The notes beneath the pieces were generated by a model. The model ran no database searches and was not told the origin of the DNA. It saw nothing but the letters and a program-made list of their open reading frames with translations. A stretch of 15,409 bases of DNA, taken from positions 1-15,409 of the forward strand of contig USIN01000022.1 of assembly GCA_900554715.1 (NCBI GenBank), read 5' to 3'. Positions 8,384-15,123 of the stretch are shown one piece after another. The DNA comes from an uncultured Bacteroidales bacterium. GTDB taxonomy: Bacteria > Bacteroidota > Bacteroidia > Bacteroidales > Muribaculaceae. The position numbers and the translations under genes were made by a program. How positions within the stretch are numbered: the stretch's first letter is position 1; each line of letters begins with the position of its first letter.

Positions 8384-10936
8384 TTATGCCTGCGCCTCGA
8401 CAGCATCCTCTGAGGCTGCTATGATTTTTGTGACTATTTTCTTTTCGTTTTCATCATAGTCGACGGCAATCGTATTGCCGGGCATGACCGATGCGGTGAT
8501 GAGAAGCTCGGCCAGCTCGTCTTCGAGATACTTCTGTATCGCTCTTTTGAGCGGACGGGCGCCGAACTGCCGGTCATATCCCTTGTCGGCGATGAAATCA
8601 CGGGCTTTTTCAGACAGGTTGAGCTTGTAGCCAAGCTCGTTGAGACGTTTTGTAAAACCTGCGAGTTCGATGTCTATGATCTTGAATATAGCGTCGCGGT
8701 CGAGCTGGTCAAACATTATGATGTCGTCGATGCGGTTAAGGAACTCCGGCGAGAAAGCTTTATTGAGAGCTTTCTGCAAGACACCGTGAGCATATTCGCT
8801 GTCGACTTCACGCGTCGTAAAGCCCACGCCCGAGCCGAAATCTTTCAACTGTCGAGTGCCGATATTCGACGTCATGATTATTATCGTGTTTTTGAAGTCG
8901 ATGCGGCGGCCGAGGCTGTCGGTAAGACGTCCTTCGTCCATAACCTGAAGAAGCAGATTGAAGACATCGGGATGAGCTTTCTCGATTTCGTCAAGCAGCA
9001 CGACAGAGTAGGGGTGACGGCGCACCTTTTCTGTGAGCTGCCCCCCCTCTTCGTAGCCGACGTAGCCCGGAGGCGCGCCGACGAGGCGCGAGACGGTGAA
9101 TTTCTCCATATACTCGCTCATGTCGATTCTTATCAGCGTGTCGGCCGAATCGAAAAGATATTCTGCAAGCTTCTTGGCGAGGTGGGTCTTGCCGACACCT
9201 GTCGGGCCGAGGAACATAAAAGTACCTATCGGTTTGTTGGGGTCTTTCAGACCGATGCGGTTACGGTGTATGGCCTTGACAATCTTGCTGACGGCCTCGT
9301 CCTGACCGATGATGGCACCTTTAAGGGTGGGAGCCATCTCGAGCAGTTTCGCGCCCTCGGCCTGAGCCACACGCTGCACCGGTACGCCGGTCATCATGGC
9401 GACAACTTCGGCGATGCTGTCTTCATCGACTGTCTGACGGTTATCGACCATGTCTTTTTCCCATTTCGCCGTGAGGTCGTCAAGACGGACCCGCAGCTCC
9501 TGGGCTTTGTTTCGCCACTCGGCCGCGGCGTTGTAATTCGACGAGCGGGCGGCAGCCTGCTTGTTATTGTCGGCTTCCTCGATTTCTTTTTCGAGCGCCT
9601 CTATCTCGGCTGGAACCTTGACGTTGGTGATATGCACGCGCGAACCTGCCTCGTCAAGAGCGTCGATAGCCTTGTCGGGGAAATTGCGGTCGGTGATATA
9701 TCTGTCTGTCAGTTTGACGCAGGCCTCGAGAGCATCCTCGGTATAAGTCACGTTGTGGTGCGACTCATATTTGTCCTTGATGTTATGCAGGATACTGAGA
9801 GTCTCTTCGGCTGTGGTCGGCTCGACCATCACTTTCTGGAAACGGCGTTCGAGCGCACCGTCTTTCTCGATGTTCTTGCGATATTCGTCGAGGGTGGTTG
9901 CGCCGATGCACTGAAGCTCACCGCGTGCAAGAGCGGGCTTCAGCATATTGGCCGCGTCCATCGAGCCCTGCGAATTGCCGGCGCCGACGATGGTGTGTAT
10001 CTCGTCGATAAAAAGAATCACATTGGGATTCTTGCTCAGTTCGTTGAGGATGGCCTTGATGCGCTCTTCAAATTCGCCGCGGTATTTTGTACCGGCAACA
10101 ATGGCGGCCATGTCGAGCGACACGACGCGTTTGTCAAAAAGTATTCGGGACACCTTGCGCTGGACGATGCGCAGGGCAAGCCCCTCGACAATTGCAGATT
10201 TGCCGACACCGGGCTCGCCGATGAGCACCGGATTGTTTTTCTTGCGACGGCTTAGAATCTGGGCAAGACGTTCGATTTCGACTTCACGGCCTACGACAGG
10301 GTCGAGACGGTTGTCGCGGGCGGCGCGTGTCATGTCATGGCCAAACTTGTCGAGAACGGGGGTGTCACTCTGCCCCGAACGAGTGTGCGAAGTCTTGCCT
10401 GAAGCCTGCGACTGCGACCGGCTGTCGGAACCGTATGACGGCTCACGATCGTCATCACCGTCCTCAAGAAAATCGGCTCCGTCACTAACAGCCTCGGGTT
10501 GCGACGAAACGAGCGAATACAACTTGTCGTAGCTTATGCCGGCATTGAAAAACGGCTGCATGTAGTCGATATTCTGAAGCTCGTAATTATGGAAGAGCGC
10601 CAGAAGAATATGCACCAGGTCGACCGAGGCAGATTTGAGCAACCTGGCCTCGAGGGTGCTGAGTTTGACAATCCTGTTTGTCAGATCGCTGACCGACAGC
10701 TCGGTTATGTGCTGTTCGGCCTCGTTAAAAAGATGCTCGTCGAGTTTCTGCTTGAGTTCGTAGACAGAGCTTCCGACAGCAGCTTTTTCGAGCAGCTTGG
10801 CCGTACGGCTCTCGACGTCCGAAATCATCGCGAGAAGCAGATGAGCCGGCGTGATGCTCGAATTATTGTGCCTGAGCGCCTCTTTCTTGCTGCGCTCAAG
10901 CAATTTCTGTATATCAGGAGAAAATCTGTTTTCCAT
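8384..10936 (-). CDS. clpC: Clp protease ATP-binding subunit, ClpC type
   Basis: This Hsp100/Clp AAA+ unfoldase feeds proteins to ClpP in the cytoplasm. The 850 residues comprise an N-terminal repeat domain (about 1-145), an acidic and serine-rich linker (about 148-197), AAA domain 1 with Walker A GEPGVGKS (240-247) and Walker B ILFIDEIH (307-314), a short coiled middle domain (about 441-495), and AAA domain 2 with Walker A GPTGVGKT (577-584) and Walker B VVLLDEIEK (645-653). VGF at 704-706 sits where the ClpP-docking loop of ClpC is found. The short middle domain and the FGARPLKRAI signature (791-800) favour ClpC over ClpB, which has a long M-domain and no docking loop. It is a single-gene unit divergent from gyrA, with its own terminator. 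Upstream lie a TATCTTTG element and a sigma-54-like sequence. Confidence 0.94.
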   Translation of the reverse strand: MENRFSPDIQKLLERSKKEALRHNNSSITPAHLLLAMISDVESRTAKLLEKAAVGSSVYELKQKLDEHLFNEAEQHITELSVSDLTNRIVKLSTLEARLLKSASVDLVHILLALFHNYELQNIDYMQPFFNAGISYDKLYSLVSSQPEAVSDGADFLEDGDDDREPSYGSDSRSQSQASGKTSHTRSGQSDTPVLDKFGHDMTRAARDNRLDPVVGREVEIERLAQILSRRKKNNPVLIGEPGVGKSAIVEGLALRIVQRKVSRILFDKRVVSLDMAAIVAGTKYRGEFEERIKAILNELSKNPNVILFIDEIHTIVGAGNSQGSMDAANMLKPALARGELQCIGATTLDEYRKNIEKDGALERRFQKVMVEPTTAEETLSILHNIKDKYESHHNVTYTEDALEACVKLTDRYITDRNFPDKAIDALDEAGSRVHITNVKVPAEIEALEKEIEEADNNKQAAARSSNYNAAAEWRNKAQELRVRLDDLTAKWEKDMVDNRQTVDEDSIAEVVAMMTGVPVQRVAQAEGAKLLEMAPTLKGAIIGQDEAVSKIVKAIHRNRIGLKDPNKPIGTFMFLGPTGVGKTHLAKKLAEYLFDSADTLIRIDMSEYMEKFTVSRLVGAPPGYVGYEEGGQLTEKVRRHPYSVVLLDEIEKAHPDVFNLLLQVMDEGRLTDSLGRRIDFKNTIIIMTSNIGTRQLKDFGSGVGFTTREVDSEYAHGVLQKALNKAFSPEFLNRIDDIIMFDQLDRDAIFKIIDIELAGFTKRLNELGYKLNLSEKARDFIADKGYDRQFGARPLKRAIQKYLEDELAELLITASVMPGNTIAVDYDENEKKIVTKIIAASEDAVEAQA

Positions 10937-10994
10937 TTCTACCTTTCGTCTTTTGTTTTAGTGTCTGGTCTTGATATTATCTGAAATGACATTT

Positions 10995-11011
10995 AGCAAA
11001 GATTATGCCAA
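10995..11011 (-). promoter_or_regulatory. Sigma-54-like -24/-12 sequence upstream of clpC
   Basis: The minus strand reads TTGGCATAATCTTTGCT. Aligned to the sigma-54 consensus TTGGCAcgNNNNTTGCT it matches at all positions but the CG pair, and the invariant GG and GC are 10 nt apart as required. A start about 12 nt after the GC would be near 10984, giving a leader of about 48 nt before clpC. The same bases contain TAATCTTTG, a TAnnTTTG element with one extra base, so the match could be accidental. Confidence 0.35.
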
Positions 11012-11069
11012 TAACGTTTCAACTATACTATACATTATATAAATAAAGATTTTTTTGCTTTGAATTGTT

Positions 11070-11077
11070 CAAAGATA
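11070..11077 (-). promoter_or_regulatory. -7 promoter element facing clpC
   Basis: The minus strand reads TATCTTTG, an exact TAnnTTTG match, and would give a clpC transcript with a leader of about 125 nt. It is the mirror image of the gyrA element at 11100-11107. A canonical TTTG -33 element is not seen. Confidence 0.5.
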
Positions 11078-11099
11078 CATTTTTTTCAAGAAAAAACAG

Positions 11100-11107
11100 T
11101 ATCTTTG
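11100..11107 (+). promoter_or_regulatory. -7 promoter element of gyrA
   Basis: TATCTTTG is an exact match to TAnnTTTG, 87 bp before the gyrA ATG. A start is expected about 4-7 nt further on, giving a leader of about 80 nt that contains a hairpin and a short ORF. No clear TTTG -33 element lies at the usual spacing. Confidence 0.65.
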
Positions 11108-11117
11108 TATGATATTT

Positions 11118-11168
11118 ATGCGGAATATTTTGCGACCGGGCTGTCGTCCCGTCGCAGACTCTGCCTAA
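11118..11168 (+). CDS. Possible 16-codon leader ORF upstream of gyrA
   Basis: An ATG only 10 bases past the -7 element opens a short frame encoding MRNILRPGCRPVADSA and ending in TAA, 26 bp before the gyrA start. If the promoter is read correctly the ORF would be almost leaderless. The peptide holds three arginines (codons CGG, CGA, CGT) and two Arg-Pro pairs flanking Gly-Cys; the gyrA gene itself mainly uses CGC and CGT. The middle of the ORF coincides with a hairpin (11131-11156), as in leader-peptide control. A 16-codon frame can easily arise by chance, so this is a candidate only. Confidence 0.3.
   Translation: MRNILRPGCRPVADSA
11131..11156 (+). promoter_or_regulatory. Hairpin in the gyrA 5' leader
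   Basis: TGCGACCGGG (11131-11140) pairs with CCCGTCGCA (11148-11156): nine base pairs with one bulged C and a 7-nt loop. No T-tract follows, so it is not a simple terminator. It lies between the promoter and the gyrA start and could affect transcript stability or translation. Confidence 0.5.
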
Positions 11169-11194
11169 ACGATTAATTTACAGAAACCATAATC

Positions 11195-13759
11195 ATGATT
11201 GAAGACGATCGCATATTAAAGATCAATATCGAAAATGAGATGAAATCGGCCTATATCGACTATTCGATGTCGGTTATAGTGTCGAGAGCGCTTCCCGATG
11301 TGCGTGACGGCATGAAGCCCGTACACCGCCGAGTGCTTTTCGGAATGAACGAGATGGGCAACAACAGCGACAAGCCCCATAAAAAATCGGCAAACTGTGT
11401 CGGTGAAGTGATGGGTAAATATCACCCCCACGGTGACTCGTCAATTTACGGCACAGTCGTGCGCATGGCACAGGACTGGTCGTTGAGATATACTCTTGTC
11501 GACGGTCACGGCAACTTCGGTTCGGTCGACGGTGATCCCCCTGCCGCAATGCGTTATACCGAGGTTCGCCTCTCGAAAATGGGTGAGGAAATGCTTGCCG
11601 ACATAGATTCTGACACAGTCGACTTCCAGCCCAACTACGACAACTCGCGCCGCGAACCTGTCGTTCTCCCGACCCGTTTCCCGAACCTGCTTGTCAACGG
11701 TGCCTCGGGTATCGCTGTCGGTATGGCTACGAATATGCCTCCTCACAACCTGTCGGAGTCTATCGATGCTTCCGTGGCTCTTCTTGAGAACCCGGAGATG
11801 ACGATTCCCGAACTCATGAAATATATCACCGCTCCCGATTTCCCGACCGGCGGTATCATATATGGCTATAATGGTGTCAAAGACGCATACGAGACCGGCC
11901 GCGGCCGCATCATCATACGCGCTAAGGCCGAGATCGAATCAGAAGCAAACCATGAGTCGATTATCGTCACCGAGATTCCCTACGGTGTCAACAAGGCCGA
12001 GCTTATCAAATATATTGCCGACCTCGTCAACGAGAAGAAACTCGACGGGATCGCCGACATCAACGACGAGACCGACTACAAGGGCATGCGCATAGTCATC
12101 AAACTCAAAAGCGACGCAAACGCCAACGTCGTGCTCAACAAGCTCTACAAGATGACCCAGATGCAGGCGTCGTTCAGCGTCAACAACGTCGCTCTCGTCA
12201 ACGGACGCCCCTGCACATTAAATATAAAACAAATTATATCGGCGTTTATCGACCACCGTCACGAAGTTGTCATCCGCCGCACGCAGTTCGAACTCAACAA
12301 AGCCCGTGAGCGCGCCCTCATACTCCGTGGCCTGATTATAGCCTCTCAGAATATCGACGAAGTCATCCATATCATCCGTTCGTCCGACGACACCGAGCAG
12401 GCCAAGCTCCGCCTCGCTGAGCGCTTCGACCTCGTCGAGGTCCAGACTCAGGCCATCGTCGACATGCGTCTCAAGAGCCTAACCCAGCTCGAACAGGGCA
12501 AACTCGAGGCCGACTATGAAAAAATCATGGCCGAGATTGCCAGGCTCGAACTCATTCTGTCGGATCCGGCCGAGTGCCGCCGCGTAATACGCGAAGAACT
12601 CGAGGCTGTCAAAGCCCAGTATGGCGACGCGCGCCGCACTGTAATCGATTATACCGCAGGCGACTTCAACGCCGAAGATTTCTATGCCGACGACGAGATG
12701 ATTATCACCATTTCTCACCTCGGCTACATCAAACGCACTCCGCTGAGCGAATTCCGCGCGCAGAACCGCGGCGGCGTCGGCGCCAAAGGCAGCGACACGC
12801 GCGACGAAGACTTCATCGAACACATCTATCCCGCTTCGATGCACAACACTATGCTCTTCTTCACCGACCGTGGCCTCGTCTACAAGATGAAAGTCTACGA
12901 ACTGCCCGAAGGTGCCAAAAACAGCAAAGGCCGCGCGCTTCAGAATCTGCTCGAGATAGAGCCGGGCGATCAGGTCAATGCCTATATCCGATGCAAACAG
13001 CTCGACGACAGCGAGTTCATCAACTCACACTATCTCGTCTTCGCCACCAAGAACGGCATCGTCAAGAAGACCCTTCTTGCCGAATACGCCCGAGTGCTTG
13101 CAAAAGGTAAGAAAGCCTTGATTATCAGAGAAGACGACCGTCTTATCGGCGTAGAACTCACCGACGGAAACTCCGAAATACTTATGGCCAACCGCAACGG
13201 CCGGGCCATCCGTTTCCACGAGTCGAAGCTCAGAGCCATGGGCCGCGTATCGACCGGCGTCAGAGGCATGAAGCTCGATGACGGCGATGATGAGATAATA
13301 GGCCTCATAGCTATGGGTGCCGACTCGGAAGACAACGTCATGGTCATCTCTGAAAAAGGCTTTGGCAAACGTTCGCTTCTCGACGGCTACCGCGTCACCA
13401 ACCGTGGCGGCAAGGGCGTCAAGACCATGAATATCTCGGATAAGACAGGCCTCCTCGTCGCCTTCAAGAGCGTCAACGACGACAACGACCTCGTCATCAT
13501 CAACAAGTCTGGCATAACCCTTCGCATCCATGTGGCCGACATCCGCGTTATGGGCCGTGCCACGCAGGGCGTCAAACTCATTAACCTTGACAAGCGTAAT
13601 GACGTTATAGCATCTGTATGTTGCGTTGACGCCGATCCCGAGGAGGAAGTCGTCGAGGTTATCGAGGGTGAGGAACTCCCCGATATGGTTGACGACGAGG
13701 CAGACATCGATGTTAATGACGAAACTGACGATGACACCGACGTACAGCCAAACGATTGA
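11195..13759 (+). CDS. gyrA: DNA gyrase subunit A
   Basis: GyrA cuts and reseals DNA in the GyrA2GyrB2 enzyme that introduces negative supercoils. The 854-residue protein has the winged-helix/tower breakage domain (about 1-490) with the catalytic tyrosine Tyr121 in AAMRYTE, the quinolone region YHPHGDSSIYG (76-86), and a beta-pinwheel C-terminal domain (about 501-811) that wraps DNA. The GyrA box QNRGGVG at 523-529, with a second box-like TNRGGKG at 735-741, identifies GyrA and not ParC. The last 43 residues (812-854) form an acidic tail with 22 Asp or Glu and no basic residue. The position matching E. coli Asp87 is Gly86, while Ser82 matches the sensitive Ser83. The gene is divergent from clpC and is followed after 41 bp, without a terminator, by the TPR gene. 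The start is preceded by an A-rich stretch and no strong Shine-Dalgarno sequence, as is common in this phylum. Confidence 0.97.
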   Translation: MIEDDRILKINIENEMKSAYIDYSMSVIVSRALPDVRDGMKPVHRRVLFGMNEMGNNSDKPHKKSANCVGEVMGKYHPHGDSSIYGTVVRMAQDWSLRYTLVDGHGNFGSVDGDPPAAMRYTEVRLSKMGEEMLADIDSDTVDFQPNYDNSRREPVVLPTRFPNLLVNGASGIAVGMATNMPPHNLSESIDASVALLENPEMTIPELMKYITAPDFPTGGIIYGYNGVKDAYETGRGRIIIRAKAEIESEANHESIIVTEIPYGVNKAELIKYIADLVNEKKLDGIADINDETDYKGMRIVIKLKSDANANVVLNKLYKMTQMQASFSVNNVALVNGRPCTLNIKQIISAFIDHRHEVVIRRTQFELNKARERALILRGLIIASQNIDEVIHIIRSSDDTEQAKLRLAERFDLVEVQTQAIVDMRLKSLTQLEQGKLEADYEKIMAEIARLELILSDPAECRRVIREELEAVKAQYGDARRTVIDYTAGDFNAEDFYADDEMIITISHLGYIKRTPLSEFRAQNRGGVGAKGSDTRDEDFIEHIYPASMHNTMLFFTDRGLVYKMKVYELPEGAKNSKGRALQNLLEIEPGDQVNAYIRCKQLDDSEFINSHYLVFATKNGIVKKTLLAEYARVLAKGKKALIIREDDRLIGVELTDGNSEILMANRNGRAIRFHESKLRAMGRVSTGVRGMKLDDGDDEIIGLIAMGADSEDNVMVISEKGFGKRSLLDGYRVTNRGGKGVKTMNISDKTGLLVAFKSVNDDNDLVIINKSGITLRIHVADIRVMGRATQGVKLINLDKRNDVIASVCCVDADPEEEVVEVIEGEELPDMVDDEADIDVNDETDDDTDVQPND

Positions 13760-13800
13760 AAAACAATAATTATCTATCAATATCCTAACGATTAAATGTT

Positions 13801-15021
13801 ATGAAAAAAATCATCCTTATTGGTGCAGGTATCCTCGCCGGGCTTACAGCTTCAGCTCAGATGTCTGTAGTAAAAGAGGCTGAAAAGGCCATGAAAAGTT
13901 CTGATGACAGTTACAAGCCAGTTGTAGAAATCATCACCCCCGCTCTGACTAACCCCGAAACCTCAGGCCTCGCCCAGACCTGGTATATACCCGGTAAGGC
14001 AGCATTCAAATGCTACGACCACCTGCTTGGCCTCAAGGCATTCAATAAGCTACCTGAAAACGGCGAACTCAAGATGGCCGAAGCTCTTCTTGACGGCTAC
14101 AACTATTTTGTGAAAGCCCTGCCTCTCGACTCTGTTCCCAATGAAAAAGGTAAGGTTAAGCCCAAATATTCAAAAGAAATAGTCTCGACGCTTGCAGGCC
14201 ACTTCGGCGACTTCAGCGGTGCCGGCGCTACATTCTACAACAGCCAGCGCTACAACGACGCCTATGACATCTGGCAGGTGATGGTCGATCTGTATGCAAA
14301 TCCTCTCTACAGAAAAGATATTGCCAACGTCGATTCGACACTTATGGGTGACATCACTTTCAACCAGGGCATTGCCGCCTGGCAGGGTGAGAATCTTCCC
14401 AAGGCTCTCAAGGCGTTCAAAACATCAATCGCTCTCGGCCACAACGACAAGGATACATATAACTATGCTATCGGTGTAGCCTCACAGATTCCCGACAGCG
14501 TCGCCGCTCTCGAGCTCGCCAAAGAAGCGCTTCCTCTTTATGGCAAAGAAGAACCTTCGTATATCGGCATTATCATCAATGACTATCTGCAGAAGAAAGA
14601 CTATCAGAAAGCCTTCGACGCCATCAACGAAGCCATCGCAGCCAACCCCGACAACGCCCAGTATTATGTCGTTCTCGGTGTTATCTATGACAACGACGGC
14701 AAACGTGCCGAAGCAAAGAAAGCTTACGCCAAAGCCATCGAGCTCGACCCCTACAGCAAAGACGCTCTCTTCAACTATGGCAAAGCCCTTTGCGAAGACG
14801 CTTATGAAATCAGCGACAAAGCTCCATCTGATCCCTCTCAGATCGAAGCATATTTCAATGAAAACATCCGCCCCCTCTTCAACGAGGCTGCCGATTATCT
14901 TGAAAGGGCATACAACGTAGACGAAAACTACACCATCGCCCTCAAATATCTTGAAAATGTATATTACAACCTCAAAGATGAGGAAAAACTCAAATATACC
15001 ACAGACCGACTTAACAAATAA
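13801..15021 (+). CDS. Exported tetratricopeptide-repeat protein
   Basis: The 406-residue protein starts with a clear signal peptide (MKKIILIGAGILAGLTASA) with likely signal peptidase I cleavage before Gln20; the ASA-Q junction is typical of Bacteroidota exports. No lipobox cysteine is present, so it should be periplasmic or secreted. The mature part is helical. TPR-like repeats are recognisable at about 255-285, 286-319 (DNAQYYVVLGVIYDNDGKR then AKAIELDP) and 362-395; the stretch 130-245 probably holds degenerate repeats. TPR proteins act as scaffolds, so no enzymatic role is implied and the partner is unknown. It is 41 bp downstream of gyrA with no terminator or TAnnTTTG element between, which suggests cotranscription, and a strong terminator follows it. 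Confidence 0.88.
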   Translation: MKKIILIGAGILAGLTASAQMSVVKEAEKAMKSSDDSYKPVVEIITPALTNPETSGLAQTWYIPGKAAFKCYDHLLGLKAFNKLPENGELKMAEALLDGYNYFVKALPLDSVPNEKGKVKPKYSKEIVSTLAGHFGDFSGAGATFYNSQRYNDAYDIWQVMVDLYANPLYRKDIANVDSTLMGDITFNQGIAAWQGENLPKALKAFKTSIALGHNDKDTYNYAIGVASQIPDSVAALELAKEALPLYGKEEPSYIGIIINDYLQKKDYQKAFDAINEAIAANPDNAQYYVVLGVIYDNDGKRAEAKKAYAKAIELDPYSKDALFNYGKALCEDAYEISDKAPSDPSQIEAYFNENIRPLFNEAADYLERAYNVDENYTIALKYLENVYYNLKDEEKLKYTTDRLNK

Positions 15022-15041
15022 GCCACTATAAACATTTTTCA

Positions 15042-15082
15042 CAGAGCCCGGCCATAAAAGCCGGGCTTTGCTGTTTTTTTTT
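15042..15082 (+). terminator. Rho-independent terminator of the gyrA-TPR unit
   Basis: AGCCCGGC (15045-15052) pairs perfectly with GCCGGGCT (15060-15067) around a 7-nt loop. The stem can be lengthened by an A-U, G-U and C-G pair to 15042 and 15070. A run of nine T follows at 15074-15082. It lies about 20 bp after the TPR stop codon. Confidence 0.92.
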
Positions 15083-15083
15083 A

Positions 15084-15091
15084 TACCTTTG
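15084..15091 (+). promoter_or_regulatory. -7 promoter element of the DUF1599 gene
   Basis: TACCTTTG is an exact TAnnTTTG match starting two bases after the terminator T-run and 32 bp before the ATG of the next gene. The -33 region would fall inside the terminator stem and T-tract, so the two signals share sequence. Confidence 0.65.
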
Positions 15092-15123
15092 CAATAAAAG
15101 AAATATTAAACGATATAACGGAT

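Larger units (their letters stand above)
11070..11107. repeat. 38-bp near-perfect palindrome carrying both divergent promoter elements
   Basis: The left arm CAAAGATAC-AT-TTTTTTC (11070-11087) pairs with GAAAAAA-CA-GTATCTTTG (11090-11107) around a central AA. Sixteen of 18 positions are complementary; the two mismatches are 11079/11098 and 11080/11097. The outer 9 bp of each arm contain the TATCTTTG element of clpC or gyrA. It may be a shared operator, a symmetric binding site, or simply two promoters around an A/T-rich core. Confidence 0.7.

Noticed and set aside
9040..9052. Run of seven C inside clpC as a possible frameshift or phase-variable tract
   Set aside because: The clpC frame is intact across it and the encoded GGQL segment is conserved; seven bases is short for phase variation.
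8786..10255. A 489-codon open frame on the plus strand opposite clpC
   Set aside because: It lies wholly inside the strongly supported clpC gene on the other strand. Its translation is rich in His, Arg, Cys and Val without recognisable domains, as expected of the antisense frame of a GC-biased gene.
8384..10936. ClpB disaggregase as the identity of this gene
   Set aside because: The middle domain is too short for ClpB and a VGF ClpP-docking loop is present in the second AAA domain.
11164..11176. Recurring (T)AA(A)CGATTAA-like bases before gyrA, and similar bases at 13785-13795 and 15107-15119 before the next two genes
   Set aside because: Distances to the start codons differ (21, 8 and 9 nt), and the same string arises from coding sequence at the ends of cydA and gyrA. 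Probably A/T-rich initiation-region composition.
11195..13759. Topoisomerase IV subunit A (ParC) as the identity of this gene
   Set aside because: The GyrA box QNRGGVG and the full beta-pinwheel C-terminal domain indicate GyrA.
13025..13780. A 251-codon minus-strand frame opposite the gyrA 3' end
   Set aside because: Antisense to the conserved gyrA C-terminal domain; its Val/Asp-rich sequence mirrors the GTC/GAC-rich coding strand.
14482..15042. A 186-codon minus-strand frame opposite the TPR gene
   Set aside because: Hydrophobic Phe/Val-rich antisense product of a Lys/Glu/Asp-rich gene; it would start inside the terminator and has no promoter element.
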